Below are positions 25,837 to 34,060 of a DNA stretch of 37,009 nucleotides, one piece after another. The stretch comes from an uncultured Acinetobacter sp. (GTDB lineage Bacteria; Cyanobacteriota; Vampirovibrionia; Gastranaerophilales; Gastranaerophilaceae), in the NCBI GenBank assembly GCA_900321205.1, contig ONVC01000022.1, positions 1 to 37,009 on the forward strand. Reading direction: 5' to 3'. A model generated the notes under the pieces. The model worked only from the letters and a program-made list of their open reading frames with translations, ran no database searches and was not told the DNA's origin. The number at the start of each line of letters is the position of its first letter. The stretch's first letter is position 1. The position numbers and the translations under genes were made by a program.

Positions 25837-26277
25837 ATGAAAGAATTGTTTTCAGGCATAGATAAAGACGGCAACGAAATAGAAGTATCATTAGAAAGTA
25901 TTAAAGGAAAAAGAACAGTTTTATATTTTTATCCGAAAGATAACACATCTGGGTGTACACAGGAAGCATGCGATTTCAGAGACAGTATTAACAGACTGAC
26001 ATCAAAAGCTGTCGTAATAGGAGTTAGTCCTGATTCTGTTGCCAGTCATAAAAAATTTAAAGAGAAACAAGATTTAAATTTTATGCTTTTATCTGACCCT
26101 GAACATAAACTTGCTGAAAAATTTGAGGTTTGGAAAGAAAAATCCATGTACGGCAGGAAATACATGGGGATAGAACGCTCAACTTTTGTACTGGATAAAG
26201 ACGGCAACATAGAAAAAGAGTGGAGAAAAGTAAAAGTCAAAGGACACGTTGACGAAGTATTAGGATACCTTGGATAA
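25837..26277 (+). CDS. bcp: Thioredoxin-dependent peroxiredoxin, Bcp/PrxQ type
   Basis: 146 residues. It reduces hydrogen and organic peroxides. Peroxidatic Cys40 and resolving Cys45 lie in TSGCTQEACDFRD, the close spacing typical of BCP/PrxQ. FYPKDNTSGC, VIGVSPDSVASHKKF and MLLSDPEHKLAEKF follow, then a catalytic-fold Arg region near IERSTFVLDKDG. AAGGAG lies 7 nt before the ATG. It diverges from the MATE gene, and its last 18 bp overlap the end of pnuC on the other strand. Confidence 0.95.
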   Translation: MKELFSGIDKDGNEIEVSLESIKGKRTVLYFYPKDNTSGCTQEACDFRDSINRLTSKAVVIGVSPDSVASHKKFKEKQDLNFMLLSDPEHKLAEKFEVWKEKSMYGRKYMGIERSTFVLDKDGNIEKEWRKVKVKGHVDEVLGYLG

Positions 26278-26937
26278 TTCTTTTTTCCAGCTTATATAAA
26301 AATAAATAGCAAGTATTAAATAAACAGACCACATTAAAACAGTGGAACAGGCTTTTGTGCCGTTTAGCACAATTATTATCCACATAACAAGAGATAACAA
26401 ATTTACTCCTGCCCAAACATACCACTGCTCTATTGCACGTTTTACAGTCAAATACATACCTAAAATAGAAAATACTGTTGTTAATCCGTCAATAACGGGA
26501 CTGGAATCACCTATTTTTACAAAAATAAGTATTACAAATGCTGAAATCACTGAAGTCAGAGATAATAAAATAATATTCTCCTTCTTTGATAAAGAAGTTT
26601 TAATTATTTCATACTTATCAGACTTCAAATGCTTATGCCACTTAAAAAAACCAATTAACTGCATAGGAAAAAAATAAAGTGCATACAAAAGACAGTTTCC
26701 CCAAAGTCCGTTAGAAAAAGAAAGATATACATAAAAAGCCGAGCCGGTAATACCGATTAAATAACAAAGCGGATTACCTTTACCCGCAAGAATAGTATAA
26801 GTAATTCCGCAAAAAGCAGAAATAAGTGCTATAAAAGAATCCTGCATTAAATACGCATTCAAAAACAATACCGAATAAACAAATAATATTCCCGTTATCT
26901 TTAATCCAGAACTCACTTCACTCACTTCCTTTTCCAT
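26260..26937 (-). CDS. pnuC: PnuC-type nicotinamide riboside transporter
   Basis: 225 residues, about seven hydrophobic segments. The family-like core is LIGITGSAFYVYLSFSNGLW followed by GNCLLYALYFFPMQLIGFFKW, then the late ITSVIS-to-VIDGLTTVFSILGMYL and QWYVWAGVNLLSLVMW segments. PnuC proteins import nicotinamide riboside or related vitamins (PnuT and PnuX transport thiamine and riboflavin in other species), so the substrate is an inference. Only 18 bp separate its start from the divergent gene at 26956, so promoters must lie inside one of the coding regions or the start is further in. No riboswitch fits the gap. Confidence 0.82.
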   Translation of the reverse strand: MEKEVSEVSSGLKITGILFVYSVLFLNAYLMQDSFIALISAFCGITYTILAGKGNPLCYLIGITGSAFYVYLSFSNGLWGNCLLYALYFFPMQLIGFFKWHKHLKSDKYEIIKTSLSKKENIILLSLTSVISAFVILIFVKIGDSSPVIDGLTTVFSILGMYLTVKRAIEQWYVWAGVNLLSLVMWIIIVLNGTKACSTVLMWSVYLILAIYFYISWKKELSKVS

Positions 26938-26955
26938 GTTATCTTATAAATATAG

Positions 26956-27921
26956 ATGAAAGTAAACAATAACAGGGATATCTCATTCAAAAGCGTATAT
27001 ACAAATCGTGCCGTCAAAAAGGGGCTTGAGCTGGCTTCTTCTAACGGTGCACTTTTTGGTGCATCTGCAACGGTTGCATTCTCGGCACTCAGACCGCTTT
27101 CAATAATGTGCACTCCAAAAACCGACAAAGAAAACAGAAAAATCGCAGCTGCAAAATCCGTAACATCAAGTCTTATAAACTTTCTTCTTATGCTCGGAGT
27201 ATCTGTTCCTCTTGCAGCTTCAATAAAAAAAATTGACAATAACCCTGAAAAATATTTAAAAAAAGAAACAATACATAAACTTAAAGAAAAAGGAAAAGAG
27301 CTTACAGATTCAAAGGGTTATATTTTCGGAACACAGCTGTTTAAACTCGGGATAGCTTCTGTTGTTGCAATTCCGAAGGCAATAATGACGGCAAACGGTA
27401 TGCCATATATCGTTAATGCTTTTTCTCCACGGAAAAAGAATAATGACAAAAACATTTCCTTTAAAGGCATTACAGACAGAACTGCCGAAAAACTGGGCAA
27501 GGCATTAAATAATAAAAAAATGGTAAAATTTACAGACAAGTACAAAGACTCAAATTTTCCGATGCATATTAACGCCATAACTGATACAGTTGCGACGCTA
27601 ACTTTTATGTTTGAAGCCAACAAAAGCAGAAAAATTGAAAACGAAAGGAAAAAAGCTCTTTTATACAATGCAGGAATTTCAACAACATTAAGTATTGCAG
27701 GCGGTTATACAATTGATAAATTATTAGATAAACCTGCTGAAAAATTTATCGAAAAATACAAAAAAGCGAATAAAAACGACAAGAATCTTGCCAAACAGGT
27801 TCAGGGAATAAAAATAGCAAAACCCTTTTTAATACTGGGTACAATATATTATATACTGATTCCGTTCATCTCTACATTCCTTGCGGAAAAAGCAGAAAAA
27901 AACAGAGAGTTGAAATACTAA
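26956..27921 (+). CDS. Lineage-type membrane protein with two ISFK motifs
   Basis: 321 residues, family not known by function. It begins MKVNNNRDISFKSVYTNRAV, and a second ISFKG occurs near residue 167, after which TAEKLGKALNNKKMV mirrors an early-domain pattern. Hydrophobic segments lie at about 32-45, 72-88, 126-140, 205-215, 236-250 and 290-312, with short Lys-rich loops between. It is probably an inner-membrane protein with mostly cytoplasmic loops. No Shine-Dalgarno site is visible upstream of the ATG, and the start lies 18 bp from the divergent pnuC start. No terminator follows; a strong promoter for the ligase gene begins 20 bp after the stop. Confidence 0.7.
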   Translation: MKVNNNRDISFKSVYTNRAVKKGLELASSNGALFGASATVAFSALRPLSIMCTPKTDKENRKIAAAKSVTSSLINFLLMLGVSVPLAASIKKIDNNPEKYLKKETIHKLKEKGKELTDSKGYIFGTQLFKLGIASVVAIPKAIMTANGMPYIVNAFSPRKKNNDKNISFKGITDRTAEKLGKALNNKKMVKFTDKYKDSNFPMHINAITDTVATLTFMFEANKSRKIENERKKALLYNAGISTTLSIAGGYTIDKLLDKPAEKFIEKYKKANKNDKNLAKQVQGIKIAKPFLILGTIYYILIPFISTFLAEKAEKNRELKY

Positions 27922-27941
27922 CAGATTGATATATCCCCCTT

Positions 27942-27972
27942 TTGACAAGAAATATTTTAATGATAGTATAAT
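27942..27972 (+). promoter_or_regulatory. Sigma-70 type promoter for the acyl ligase gene
   Basis: Perfect TTGACA (27942-27947) and perfect TATAAT (27967-27972) with a 19-nt spacer, slightly long. The ATG is 40 nt further on, with AAGAGG as ribosome site. Confidence 0.65.
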
Positions 27973-28011
27973 AAAAGATTTAGGGAGTATTCAGATTAAG
28001 AAGAGGTTTTT

Positions 28012-29697
28012 ATGGAACAAAGAAGTAAACATTTATTGTCAATATTAGCTAACAAATCTTCCGAGTACGAAGGTCGTGTTGCACTGGGTATGAGAAGCAA
28101 ATACGGCTGGCGAGAACTGACTTATAAAGGAGTTGGGCTTTTATCCCGCAAACTGGCAAAATATTTAATAGAAGAAGTCGGTGTTGTAAAAGGCGAAAGA
28201 TTAGCAATACTTTCTGAATCTAAGCCTGAATACGGTGCCTGCGTTTTTGCATCAGCTCTTGCCGGTACTATAACCGTTCCGCTTGATAATAAATTAACGA
28301 TATACGAACTTAAATCTATATTACTTGATGCTGAACCGACTGTTATACTGGTATCAAAAACATACATAGATAAAGCATATCAGTTAAGAGATGAAATTCC
28401 TTCTCTTAAAACAATTTTGGTTATGGACGATAAATTCCAGGCAGACGGAATTAAAAACATATATGAGCTTCCTGATGAATACGATGCAAAATGGAGAGTC
28501 AGAAGCGGAAAAGCAGTTGCATTAATTATTTATACATCAGGTACCACAGGAGCACCAAAGGGCGTTGAAATTACTTTCGGAAACATAACATCTCAGCTTA
28601 TTATTACAAAAGACGCTTTTGATAAAATCCTTCCTGATAACAGAAGAGTTTCGATTTTATCAATTCTTCCTATGAACCACATGTTTGAATTGACTGTAGG
28701 ATTCTCGTCATTCCTTAACTTCGGTTATTCAATTTATTATACGAAAAGCCTTAAACCGAAAGATATTTTAAAAATGATGAGAGATAAAGAAATTGAGTTT
28801 ATGATAATGGTTCCGGCGTTTATGAAGCTTCTTAAAACAACTCTTGAAACCGAGTGTATAAACAAATATACAACACTCGGCAAATGGTGGTTTGATATTA
28901 AATATCATTATATCGCTAAGATGCTCGGATTTGGTGTAATAAAAAAATTCCTATTCAGAGACCTTCACAGACAGTTTGGCGGAAAATTCTGGGGCATTCT
29001 TTCAGGCGGTGCACCAATGGATGTAAACGTTGCAATTTTCTTTAACAGAATCGGTATAAAGGTTTGCCAGGGATACGGCTTAACAGAGACAAGCCCTGTT
29101 GTTGCCTTAAATACAGACAAGATTAACGACTACGCATCAATCGGAAAACCTCACAAGAGCTGGAAATACAAAACCGATCCAAAAACAGGCGAACTTCTTG
29201 TAAAAGGACCTTCCGTCATGAAAGGTTACCACAATCAGCCTGAACTTACGGCATCTGTACTTGAACCTGACGGCTGGTTCCACACAGGTGACGTGGCAAA
29301 AATCGGTGATGACGGATATATTTATATTACAGGCAGAATCAAAAACATGATTGTTCTTTCAGGCGGTAAAAAAGTACTTCCGGAAGAAGTTGAATCCGTC
29401 CTTGAAAAGAGCGAATACCTTGCAGAAGTTTGTGTATTCGGTGCGGAAAGAACTTTCGGAGCAAAAGACGGTACAGAAGAAGTTGTTGCGGTTGTTGTTC
29501 CGAAACCGTATTTATACGATGAAAAAACGGATGAGGAAATTGATGCTATAATAAGAGCGGATGTAAAAGAACTCTTACAGAGACTTACTCCATATAAACG
29601 TCCGACAAACTTAATCATTAGACGTGAAACGTTACCGAGAACAACTACAAACAAAGTAAAAAGAAGAGAAGTTAAAGCACAAGTCGGTGCAGTTTAA
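28012..29697 (+). CDS. AMP-dependent long-chain acyl-CoA/ACP synthetase
   Basis: 561 residues, ANL superfamily. It activates a fatty acid through an acyl-adenylate to a CoA or ACP thioester. Motifs are the P-loop IIYTSGTTGAPKGVE (about 172-186), GYGLTETSPVVALN (about 354-367), GWFHTGD (about 421-427), GRIKNMIVLSGGKKVLPEEVE (about 439-459), and the C-terminal lysine region TTTNKVKRREV. The sequence is full length, and the FadD/AAE15-type long-chain class fits. In an LPS-bearing, Cyanobacteria-related organism an acyl-ACP synthetase role (fatty acid recycling) is as plausible as a CoA ligase. It has its own promoter and terminator, so it is a single-gene unit. Confidence 0.92.
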   Translation: MEQRSKHLLSILANKSSEYEGRVALGMRSKYGWRELTYKGVGLLSRKLAKYLIEEVGVVKGERLAILSESKPEYGACVFASALAGTITVPLDNKLTIYELKSILLDAEPTVILVSKTYIDKAYQLRDEIPSLKTILVMDDKFQADGIKNIYELPDEYDAKWRVRSGKAVALIIYTSGTTGAPKGVEITFGNITSQLIITKDAFDKILPDNRRVSILSILPMNHMFELTVGFSSFLNFGYSIYYTKSLKPKDILKMMRDKEIEFMIMVPAFMKLLKTTLETECINKYTTLGKWWFDIKYHYIAKMLGFGVIKKFLFRDLHRQFGGKFWGILSGGAPMDVNVAIFFNRIGIKVCQGYGLTETSPVVALNTDKINDYASIGKPHKSWKYKTDPKTGELLVKGPSVMKGYHNQPELTASVLEPDGWFHTGDVAKIGDDGYIYITGRIKNMIVLSGGKKVLPEEVESVLEKSEYLAEVCVFGAERTFGAKDGTEEVVAVVVPKPYLYDEKTDEEIDAIIRADVKELLQRLTPYKRPTNLIIRRETLPRTTTNKVKRREVKAQVGAV

Positions 29698-29720
29698 TTA
29701 GTTCAACTTAATAACAACAA

Positions 29721-29750
29721 AAAGGGACAGAATGATTTCTGTCCTTTTTT
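29721..29750 (+). terminator. Intrinsic terminator after the acyl ligase gene
   Basis: GGACAGAA / TTCTGTCC stem (8 bp, extendable through A/T pairs) with a TGAT loop, then TTTTTT. It starts about 24 bp after the ligase stop. Confidence 0.9.
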
Positions 29751-30022
29751 GTTTACTTAAATAATGCAAAAATTATTTTTTACGGGTTTATAACAGTAAT
29801 TTAGTTATTTTTGTGTAACATTGTATATAGTTACCTTAAAATTTATTTGTAAACTTTATTAGCCTATATTCTTGACAGTGAAATACGGCTTGTGTTACAA
29901 ATAGAATATATAAATAGTGTATAGATAGGTTGATTGTCTAAAACGGGCGTGAAATCAAAAAGCGATAAGTATTTACTTAAATTCCCACTCCCTACAATCC
30001 CTTAAAAAGAAAGGAAAACAAT
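29751..30022 (+). promoter_or_regulatory. Long leader and promoter region of rplU-rpmA
   Basis: 272 bp without a gene. TTGACA at 29872-29877 and TACAAA at 29896-29901 are 18 bp apart, a good promoter. It leaves a leader of roughly 110-115 nt before rplU, ending in AAAGAAAGGAAAAC as ribosome site. A GTAAC/GTTAC inverted repeat and a TTACAA element lie nearby. The leader may hold an autoregulatory L21 element, as leaders of this operon do in some bacteria, but I do not recognise a known fold. Confidence 0.5.
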
Positions 30023-30385
30023 ATGTACGCAATAGTCGAAACAGGTGGTAAACAATACCAGGTTGAAGAAGGACGTTATGTTGACGTTGAATTATTAGGC
30101 GAAGAAAAAGATGCCAAAGTTGTTTTTGATAAAGTTGTTATGATTGTTAACGGCAAAAAGTCAAAAGTTGGTCAGCCATATGTTGCTAATGCAAAAGTAG
30201 AAGGTACTATTCTTAAAACTGACCGTGCTAAGAAAATCATAGTTTACAAGCAAAGACCTAAAAAAGGTTACAGACTTAAACAAGGTCACAGACAAGGTTT
30301 TGCAAGAGTTATGATTAATAAAATCAGAACAACAGCATCAAAAGCAAAAGCAGAAGGTGCAACAGCAGAAACAGCAGAAGCATAG
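30023..30385 (+). CDS. rplU: 50S ribosomal protein L21
   Basis: 120 residues. L21 core: [20 protein letters not shown] at the start, VVFDKVVMI and [20 protein letters not shown] in the middle, [21 protein letters not shown] near the end. This binds 23S rRNA in the large subunit. The last 17 residues are an Ala/Lys/Glu-rich tail beyond the usual end. rpmA follows after 53 bp, the normal gene order. It has a long leader and its own promoter. Confidence 0.98.
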   Translation: MYAIVETGGKQYQVEEGRYVDVELLGEEKDAKVVFDKVVMIVNGKKSKVGQPYVANAKVEGTILKTDRAKKIIVYKQRPKKGYRLKQGHRQGFARVMINKIRTTASKAKAEGATAETAEA

Positions 30386-30438
30386 TTAATTTTGCTTTAC
30401 GGAATAATAAACAAAAATAATTAAAAGGAGATATAAAA

Positions 30439-30693
30439 ATGGCACATAAGAAAGGTATGGGATCTACCCGTAACGGCCGTGATTCGGAAGCTAAACGTTT
30501 AGGCGTTAAGAAATTCGGCGGTGAAATGGTTAAAACAGGTAATATCATCGTTCGCCAAAGAGGAACCAAAATTCACCCGGGTAACAACGTAGGCATCGGT
30601 TCTGATGATACTTTGTTCGCATTAATTGACGGACAGGTTAAGTTTGAACCACACAGACGCGACAGAAAACAAGTATCAGTTTATGCTGTATAA
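30439..30693 (+). CDS. rpmA: 50S ribosomal protein L27
   Basis: 84 residues, the classic L27 sequence [20 protein letters not shown] then [11 protein letters not shown] and [23 protein letters not shown]27's N-terminus reaches the peptidyl transferase centre. It begins directly with AHKKG, without the cleavable extension found in many Firmicutes. AAAAGGAG precedes the ATG. The rpmA-obg linkage seen in many bacteria is absent; a hairpin and a small gene follow instead. Confidence 0.98.
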   Translation: MAHKKGMGSTRNGRDSEAKRLGVKKFGGEMVKTGNIIVRQRGTKIHPGNNVGIGSDDTLFALIDGQVKFEPHRRDRKQVSVYAV

Positions 30694-30715
30694 GCTCTGT
30701 AAATAAACGAATTAA

Positions 30716-30749
30716 AAACATACTCCCCCATAATTGAGGGAGTATGTTT
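30716..30749 (+). terminator. Hairpin after rpmA, probable terminator
   Basis: Perfect 12-bp stem AAACATACTCCC / GGGAGTATGTTT with a 10-nt loop. The U-run after it is short (TTT inside the stem end), so it may be leaky or an attenuator for the small gene directly downstream. Confidence 0.65.
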
Positions 30750-30769
30750 ACTTAAGGAGAAAATCGACA

Positions 30770-30943
30770 ATAAAATTATCAGACGCCAGTCAAAAAGCTG
30801 CAAAACGTATTATTAAAACATCTAAGAATAAAACGAGCTTAGGCGAAGAAATGAAAATGGCTAATTATTATGCTTTTCTGCATTCAAAAAAGAATATAAT
30901 AACAGATAAAACTGACTTTGCAAAATTACTGTTAGGTAAATAA
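30770..30943 (+). CDS. Small basic protein with non-canonical start, unknown
   Basis: About 57 residues, Lys/Ala-rich, helical (KLSDASQKAAKRIIKTSKNK then TSLGEEMKMANYYAFLHSKK). A good AAGGAG at 30754-30759 is 10 nt before ATA at 30770, the only codon near the right position in this frame. ATG, GTG and TTG are missing there. A TTG at 30734 in the same frame lies inside the upstream hairpin and is a poor start. Either a rare ATA start is used, the start has mutated (a decaying gene), or there is a base error. Function unknown; it sits between rpmA and a methyltransferase gene. Confidence 0.5.
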   Translation: MKLSDASQKAAKRIIKTSKNKTSLGEEMKMANYYAFLHSKKNIITDKTDFAKLLLGK

Positions 30944-30972
30944 TTGCCCGGAACAGGAAAATGTTGTATAAT
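30944..30972 (+). promoter_or_regulatory. Promoter for the methyltransferase gene
   Basis: TTGCCC (30944-30949), 17-nt spacer, TATAAT (30967-30972); a second TATAAT follows 12 nt later. AAGGAAG precedes the ATG at 31008. Confidence 0.65.
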
Positions 30973-31007
30973 TGTCTTGTATAATCCCTATATTAAAGGA
31001 AGATAAG

Positions 31008-31874
31008 ATGAGCGCTATTTGTGAAAATTGGACACAGTGGTTGAAGAAGAACCGTTTTGCCGGTCAGACTCCGGAAATGATTGAACAAACGACACGATGG
31101 CTTGAAGCTGTCCGTGACGTTATTTTAGTCTACGCAGATATAAAACCGTATGAAACCGTTTTGGATATAGGATGCGGTACCGGACTACTCGCATTTAAAG
31201 CACTTGAGCAACAAGAATGCAAAGGCACGGTTATTTTTTCAGATATGTTTCAGGACTGTCTTAATGACTGCAAACAGGTATTAGATGAACTCGGAATAAC
31301 AGAAGGATATGAACTTCTCAAATGTCCGGTAGAGCATATTGCGCTTCCGATGAGTACGGTACACAAAGCACTAATGCGTTCGGTATTGGTACACGTTGTA
31401 AACAAACAGCCTGCAATAAGTGAAATATACAGAGTTCTTAAACCGGGCGGAAAATTCTGTGCATTTGAACCTGTTATCCGTTCAAACACTCGTTACTGGG
31501 AAATTCTTGACCCAAAATATATTGATAAATATGAAGATTTTAAGAATGTTGAAAACGAGATTATGAACAATCCGCTGGATTCATTATGCAATTTTGATGA
31601 AAATACATTAAAAACAAATCTTGAGATTGCAGGATTTTCAATTCCGGAAGTCAAAGTACAGGAAGTAAAATCAAATTATGTAGTTAAACAAAATATGGTA
31701 AGAGAATGGTTTATAAATCCGCCATCTCCGACACAGCCTTCAACAAAAGAACGATTTTTAAAATACTTTGATTTCCCGACAGTTGAAAAATATATGCTTC
31801 AGGTCGAAGAATATTTAACGGGAAGAACTATTTCATTAAAGACAAATGCTGTATTTATTAATGCTACAAAATAA
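31008..31874 (+). CDS. Class I SAM-dependent methyltransferase, substrate unknown
   Basis: 288 residues. Motif I VLDIGCGTGLLAFKAL (about residues 50-65) is the SAM-binding Gly loop; acidic motif II follows in TVIFSDMF. VLVHVVNKQPAISEIYRVLK then PGGKFCAFEP matches the UbiE/Methyltransf_11 style. The C-terminal third (FDENTLKTNLEIAGFSIPEV) fits the usual last strands. Substrate is not visible. An in-frame TTG 36 bp upstream is possible, but ATG 31008 has AAGGAAG 6 nt upstream and follows a promoter, so it is chosen. kdsB begins 43 bp after the stop. Confidence 0.85.
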   Translation: MSAICENWTQWLKKNRFAGQTPEMIEQTTRWLEAVRDVILVYADIKPYETVLDIGCGTGLLAFKALEQQECKGTVIFSDMFQDCLNDCKQVLDELGITEGYELLKCPVEHIALPMSTVHKALMRSVLVHVVNKQPAISEIYRVLKPGGKFCAFEPVIRSNTRYWEILDPKYIDKYEDFKNVENEIMNNPLDSLCNFDENTLKTNLEIAGFSIPEVKVQEVKSNYVVKQNMVREWFINPPSPTQPSTKERFLKYFDFPTVEKYMLQVEEYLTGRTISLKTNAVFINATK

Positions 31875-31917
31875 AGTATTTTGCGGTATATAATAAAGAA
31901 AAGACTGAGGGAGTATT

Positions 31918-32649
31918 ATGAAAAAACAAACTGCAATTATTATCCCTGCAAGATATGGTTCCTCCAGGTTAGAGGGAAAGCCTCTGTTAAAGGCCGGTGG
32001 TAAATATATAATTCAATGGGTATGGGAAAAAGCTGTAAAATGCAAAGACATAGACCGCGTCATTGTTGCAACGGATGATGAGCGTATTTTTGATGCCTGC
32101 AAAGGTTTCGGAGCAGAAGTTGAAATGACATCCGCCGAGCACAAAAGCGGAAGCGACAGAATAGCTGAAGTTGCCAAAAGACACTCTAAAATTGCATATA
32201 TTATTAATGTTCAGGGAGACGAACCGCTAATTGAACCTGAAAACATAGAACTTGTCAGACAAGGAGTTGTTGAAGATAATACAGCTGATATTTCGACTCT
32301 GGTAAGAGAAATTACCGATGAAACAGAGGTTAACAATCCAAACCTTGTTAAATGTATTTTTGATGTAAATAATTTTGCGATGTATTTTTCACGTTCAAAA
32401 ATTCCGTACGAACGAAATACAGGGAAAAGCAAGTTTTACGGTCATCTGGGAATATACGGATATAAAAAAGAAGCTTTATTTAAGATGACTTCACTCCCCC
32501 AGACAACTTATGAAATGGCAGAAAGCCTTGAACAACTAAGAGCACTTCAAAACGGCATGAAAATAAAAATTGCGATTGTAAAGAATATTCCTGTTGGCAT
32601 TGATACTATAGAAGATTTTAATAAATTTAAGGCAATGGTAGATGAGTAG
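31918..32649 (+). CDS. kdsB: 3-deoxy-manno-octulosonate cytidylyltransferase
   Basis: 243 residues. It activates Kdo as CMP-Kdo for the inner core of LPS. The nucleotide-binding start IIPARYGSSRLEGKPL, VIVATDDERI, NVQGDEPLIEP and YFSRSKIPYERN are diagnostic of KdsB; GHLGIYGYKKEAL follows. GAGGGAG precedes the ATG, and a TATAAT lies about 25 bp upstream of it, so the gene may have its own promoter. The stop reads TAG GGG TAA, and lpxK starts 28 bp later, so the two LPS genes form a unit. CTP comes from PyrG. Confidence 0.97.
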   Translation: MKKQTAIIIPARYGSSRLEGKPLLKAGGKYIIQWVWEKAVKCKDIDRVIVATDDERIFDACKGFGAEVEMTSAEHKSGSDRIAEVAKRHSKIAYIINVQGDEPLIEPENIELVRQGVVEDNTADISTLVREITDETEVNNPNLVKCIFDVNNFAMYFSRSKIPYERNTGKSKFYGHLGIYGYKKEALFKMTSLPQTTYEMAESLEQLRALQNGMKIKIAIVKNIPVGIDTIEDFNKFKAMVDE

Positions 32650-32668
32650 GGGTAAATAGCAGGGGTAA
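32647..32668 (+). repeat. Doubled GGGGTAA junction motif, kdsB to lpxK
   Basis: TAGGGGTAAAT begins in the kdsB stop and AGGGGTAA follows 4 nt later. The second copy is 9 nt from the lpxK ATG and can act as its ribosome site. Confidence 0.75.
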
Positions 32669-32677
32669 GAACAACAG

Positions 32678-33715
32678 ATGAACCTTAAAACAGAGATTAC
32701 AAAAATTCATTATGACAGAAACGCAAGAGGGTCATTTTTTAACCTGCTTAAATTCTGTTCTATTTTTTATGGTATAGGAAGCAGAATAAAAAATTACTTA
32801 TATGATAAAAAGATATTAAAACCTAAGAAAGTTAATGCTTTTGTCGTATCAGTAGGCAACTTTACCACAGGCGGAGTAGGCAAGACACCGGTTGTTGCGG
32901 AAATTGCAAAATATTATGTATCAAAAGGTGAAAAGCCTGCAATAATATCCAGGGGATACGGAGGCAAATTAAATAATAAAGATATTCACGTAATCTCAGA
33001 CGGGGTTAATCTTTATTATAAAGCTGATATGGCAGGAGACGAGCCATACTGGCTTGCGGTAAACATTGACGGGTGTGCCGTTTTAACATGTTCAAACCGA
33101 TATAAAGCTGCAAAATATGCAGTTGAAAATATGTGCTGTACAAAAATAATTTTAGATGACGGATTCCAACACAGAAAACTTTACAGAGATTTAGACCTTG
33201 TCCTTGCAGATTCAGAAAAAATGTTCGGAAACGAAAACCTTCTGCCTGCAGGTCCTTTGCGTGAAGGAATGGAAGGATTTGACAGGCTTGATAAACTTGT
33301 CATTGTAAGCAAAAACAAAGACCATTCAAAAGCTGAAAAAATGGCAAGGATTATGGAGAAGAAGTTTTTTAAGAACTCGAAAGGCGAAAAACGTGTTTTG
33401 TTATGTAAAACAGAGCCTGATTACGTTTACAACATAATTACAGGTGAACATCTTGAAAAAGGAGAAGAAGTTACTCTGATGTCGGCAATAGGACAGCCTG
33501 AGCAGTTTTATAAGTTTCTTGAAAGCGATTATATTATAAAGGATAAAATAACTTTTGACGACCATCATAAGTACAAACTTAGCGATGTAGAAAATATAAA
33601 AGGGAATATTATTACGACAGAAAAAGATGCTGTAAAACTCGCATTATTAAACAAAAACAATATTTATGCACTGAAACTGAAAACAATATTTCCTGTTGAA
33701 GATATTGAGGTATAA
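32678..33715 (+). CDS. lpxK: Tetraacyldisaccharide 4'-kinase
   Basis: 345 residues. It phosphorylates the 4' position of tetraacyl-disaccharide 1-phosphate to give lipid IVA, at the inner membrane. The N-terminal segment FNLLKFCSIFYGIGSRIKNYLYDK is amphipathic, as in LpxK. The modified Walker A is VGNFTTGGVGKTP. KPAIISRGYGG, MAGDEPYWLA, ILDDGFQHRKLYRDLDLVL and LLPAGPLREG follow in family order. With kdsB it shows a lipid A/Kdo pathway and hence an outer membrane. The genes for acyltransfer steps are not in this window. Confidence 0.96.
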   Translation: MNLKTEITKIHYDRNARGSFFNLLKFCSIFYGIGSRIKNYLYDKKILKPKKVNAFVVSVGNFTTGGVGKTPVVAEIAKYYVSKGEKPAIISRGYGGKLNNKDIHVISDGVNLYYKADMAGDEPYWLAVNIDGCAVLTCSNRYKAAKYAVENMCCTKIILDDGFQHRKLYRDLDLVLADSEKMFGNENLLPAGPLREGMEGFDRLDKLVIVSKNKDHSKAEKMARIMEKKFFKNSKGEKRVLLCKTEPDYVYNIITGEHLEKGEEVTLMSAIGQPEQFYKFLESDYIIKDKITFDDHHKYKLSDVENIKGNIITTEKDAVKLALLNKNNIYALKLKTIFPVEDIEV

Positions 33716-33735
33716 ATAAAAATCAAAAAATCTGC

Positions 33736-33764
33736 TTGATTTAAAATTATGTCTATGATAGATT
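33736..33764 (+). promoter_or_regulatory. Possible promoter for the RNA island
   Basis: TTGATT (33736-33741), 17-nt spacer, TAGATT (33759-33764). Transcription would start near 33771, at the first base of the GCGAGG stem. Confidence 0.4.
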
Positions 33765-33770
33765 AGATAT

Positions 33771-33905
33771 TGCGAGGTAAAGAGAACTAGCCCAAGCCTC
33801 GTTAGTTTAAATAAGGGCTGCTGGCTCAGGTTTAGAGCACTCTGCCGAAGAAAAAGCCGAACCATTGAGGGTTTTTCTGAGAGGCCTGATAAGGGTTAGC
33901 CCGTA
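33771..33905 (+). ncRNA. Structured, tRNA-Ile-like RNA of unknown function
   Basis: No open frame of note, but strong structure. GCGAGG (33772-33777) pairs with CCTCGT (33797-33802). GGGCT (33815-33819) pairs with AGCCC (33898-33902), enclosing CAGG/CCTG, CTC/GAG and AGAAAAA/TTTTTCT in nested order. The 33811-33840 stretch copies the 5' half of the tRNA-Ile downstream, including an intact D-arm (GCTC/GAGC). CCTGATAAGGGT at 33885-33896 copies its anticodon core, but about 45 nt separate these parts and there is no T arm. A second AGCCC at 33789-33793 can compete for GGGCT. It could be a decayed or chimeric tRNA copy, or a tRNA-mimic leader RNA. Confidence 0.5.
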
Positions 33906-33947
33906 AAGTTGAAAATCGAATAAGTTTATAATAATATAGCAGTATAA

Positions 33948-34021
<74 letters not shown>

Positions 34022-34024
34022 TAT

Positions 34025-34060
34025 AAAAAGGACAATGACTTTTGTTATTGTCCTTTTTAT
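34025..34060 (+). terminator. Intrinsic terminator after tRNA-Ile
   Basis: Stem AAAAAGGACAAT / ATTGTCCTTTTT, 12 bp (15 with a further GAC/GTT), TTTT-rich loop, followed by ATTTTG. It starts 4 bp after the tRNA. Confidence 0.9.

Noticed and set aside
29908..30022. A known L21 leader motif before rplU.
   Set aside because: The leader length fits, but I could not match the published consensus by eye; kept only as a leader region.
33850..33910. Resemblance of CTGAGA ... CCTGAT ... GTAAAG to a TPP riboswitch, and of CTCAGG/CCGAAG to a glycine riboswitch.
   Set aside because: The conserved boxes are incomplete and in the wrong order, and the downstream gene is a tRNA, not a thiamine or glycine gene.
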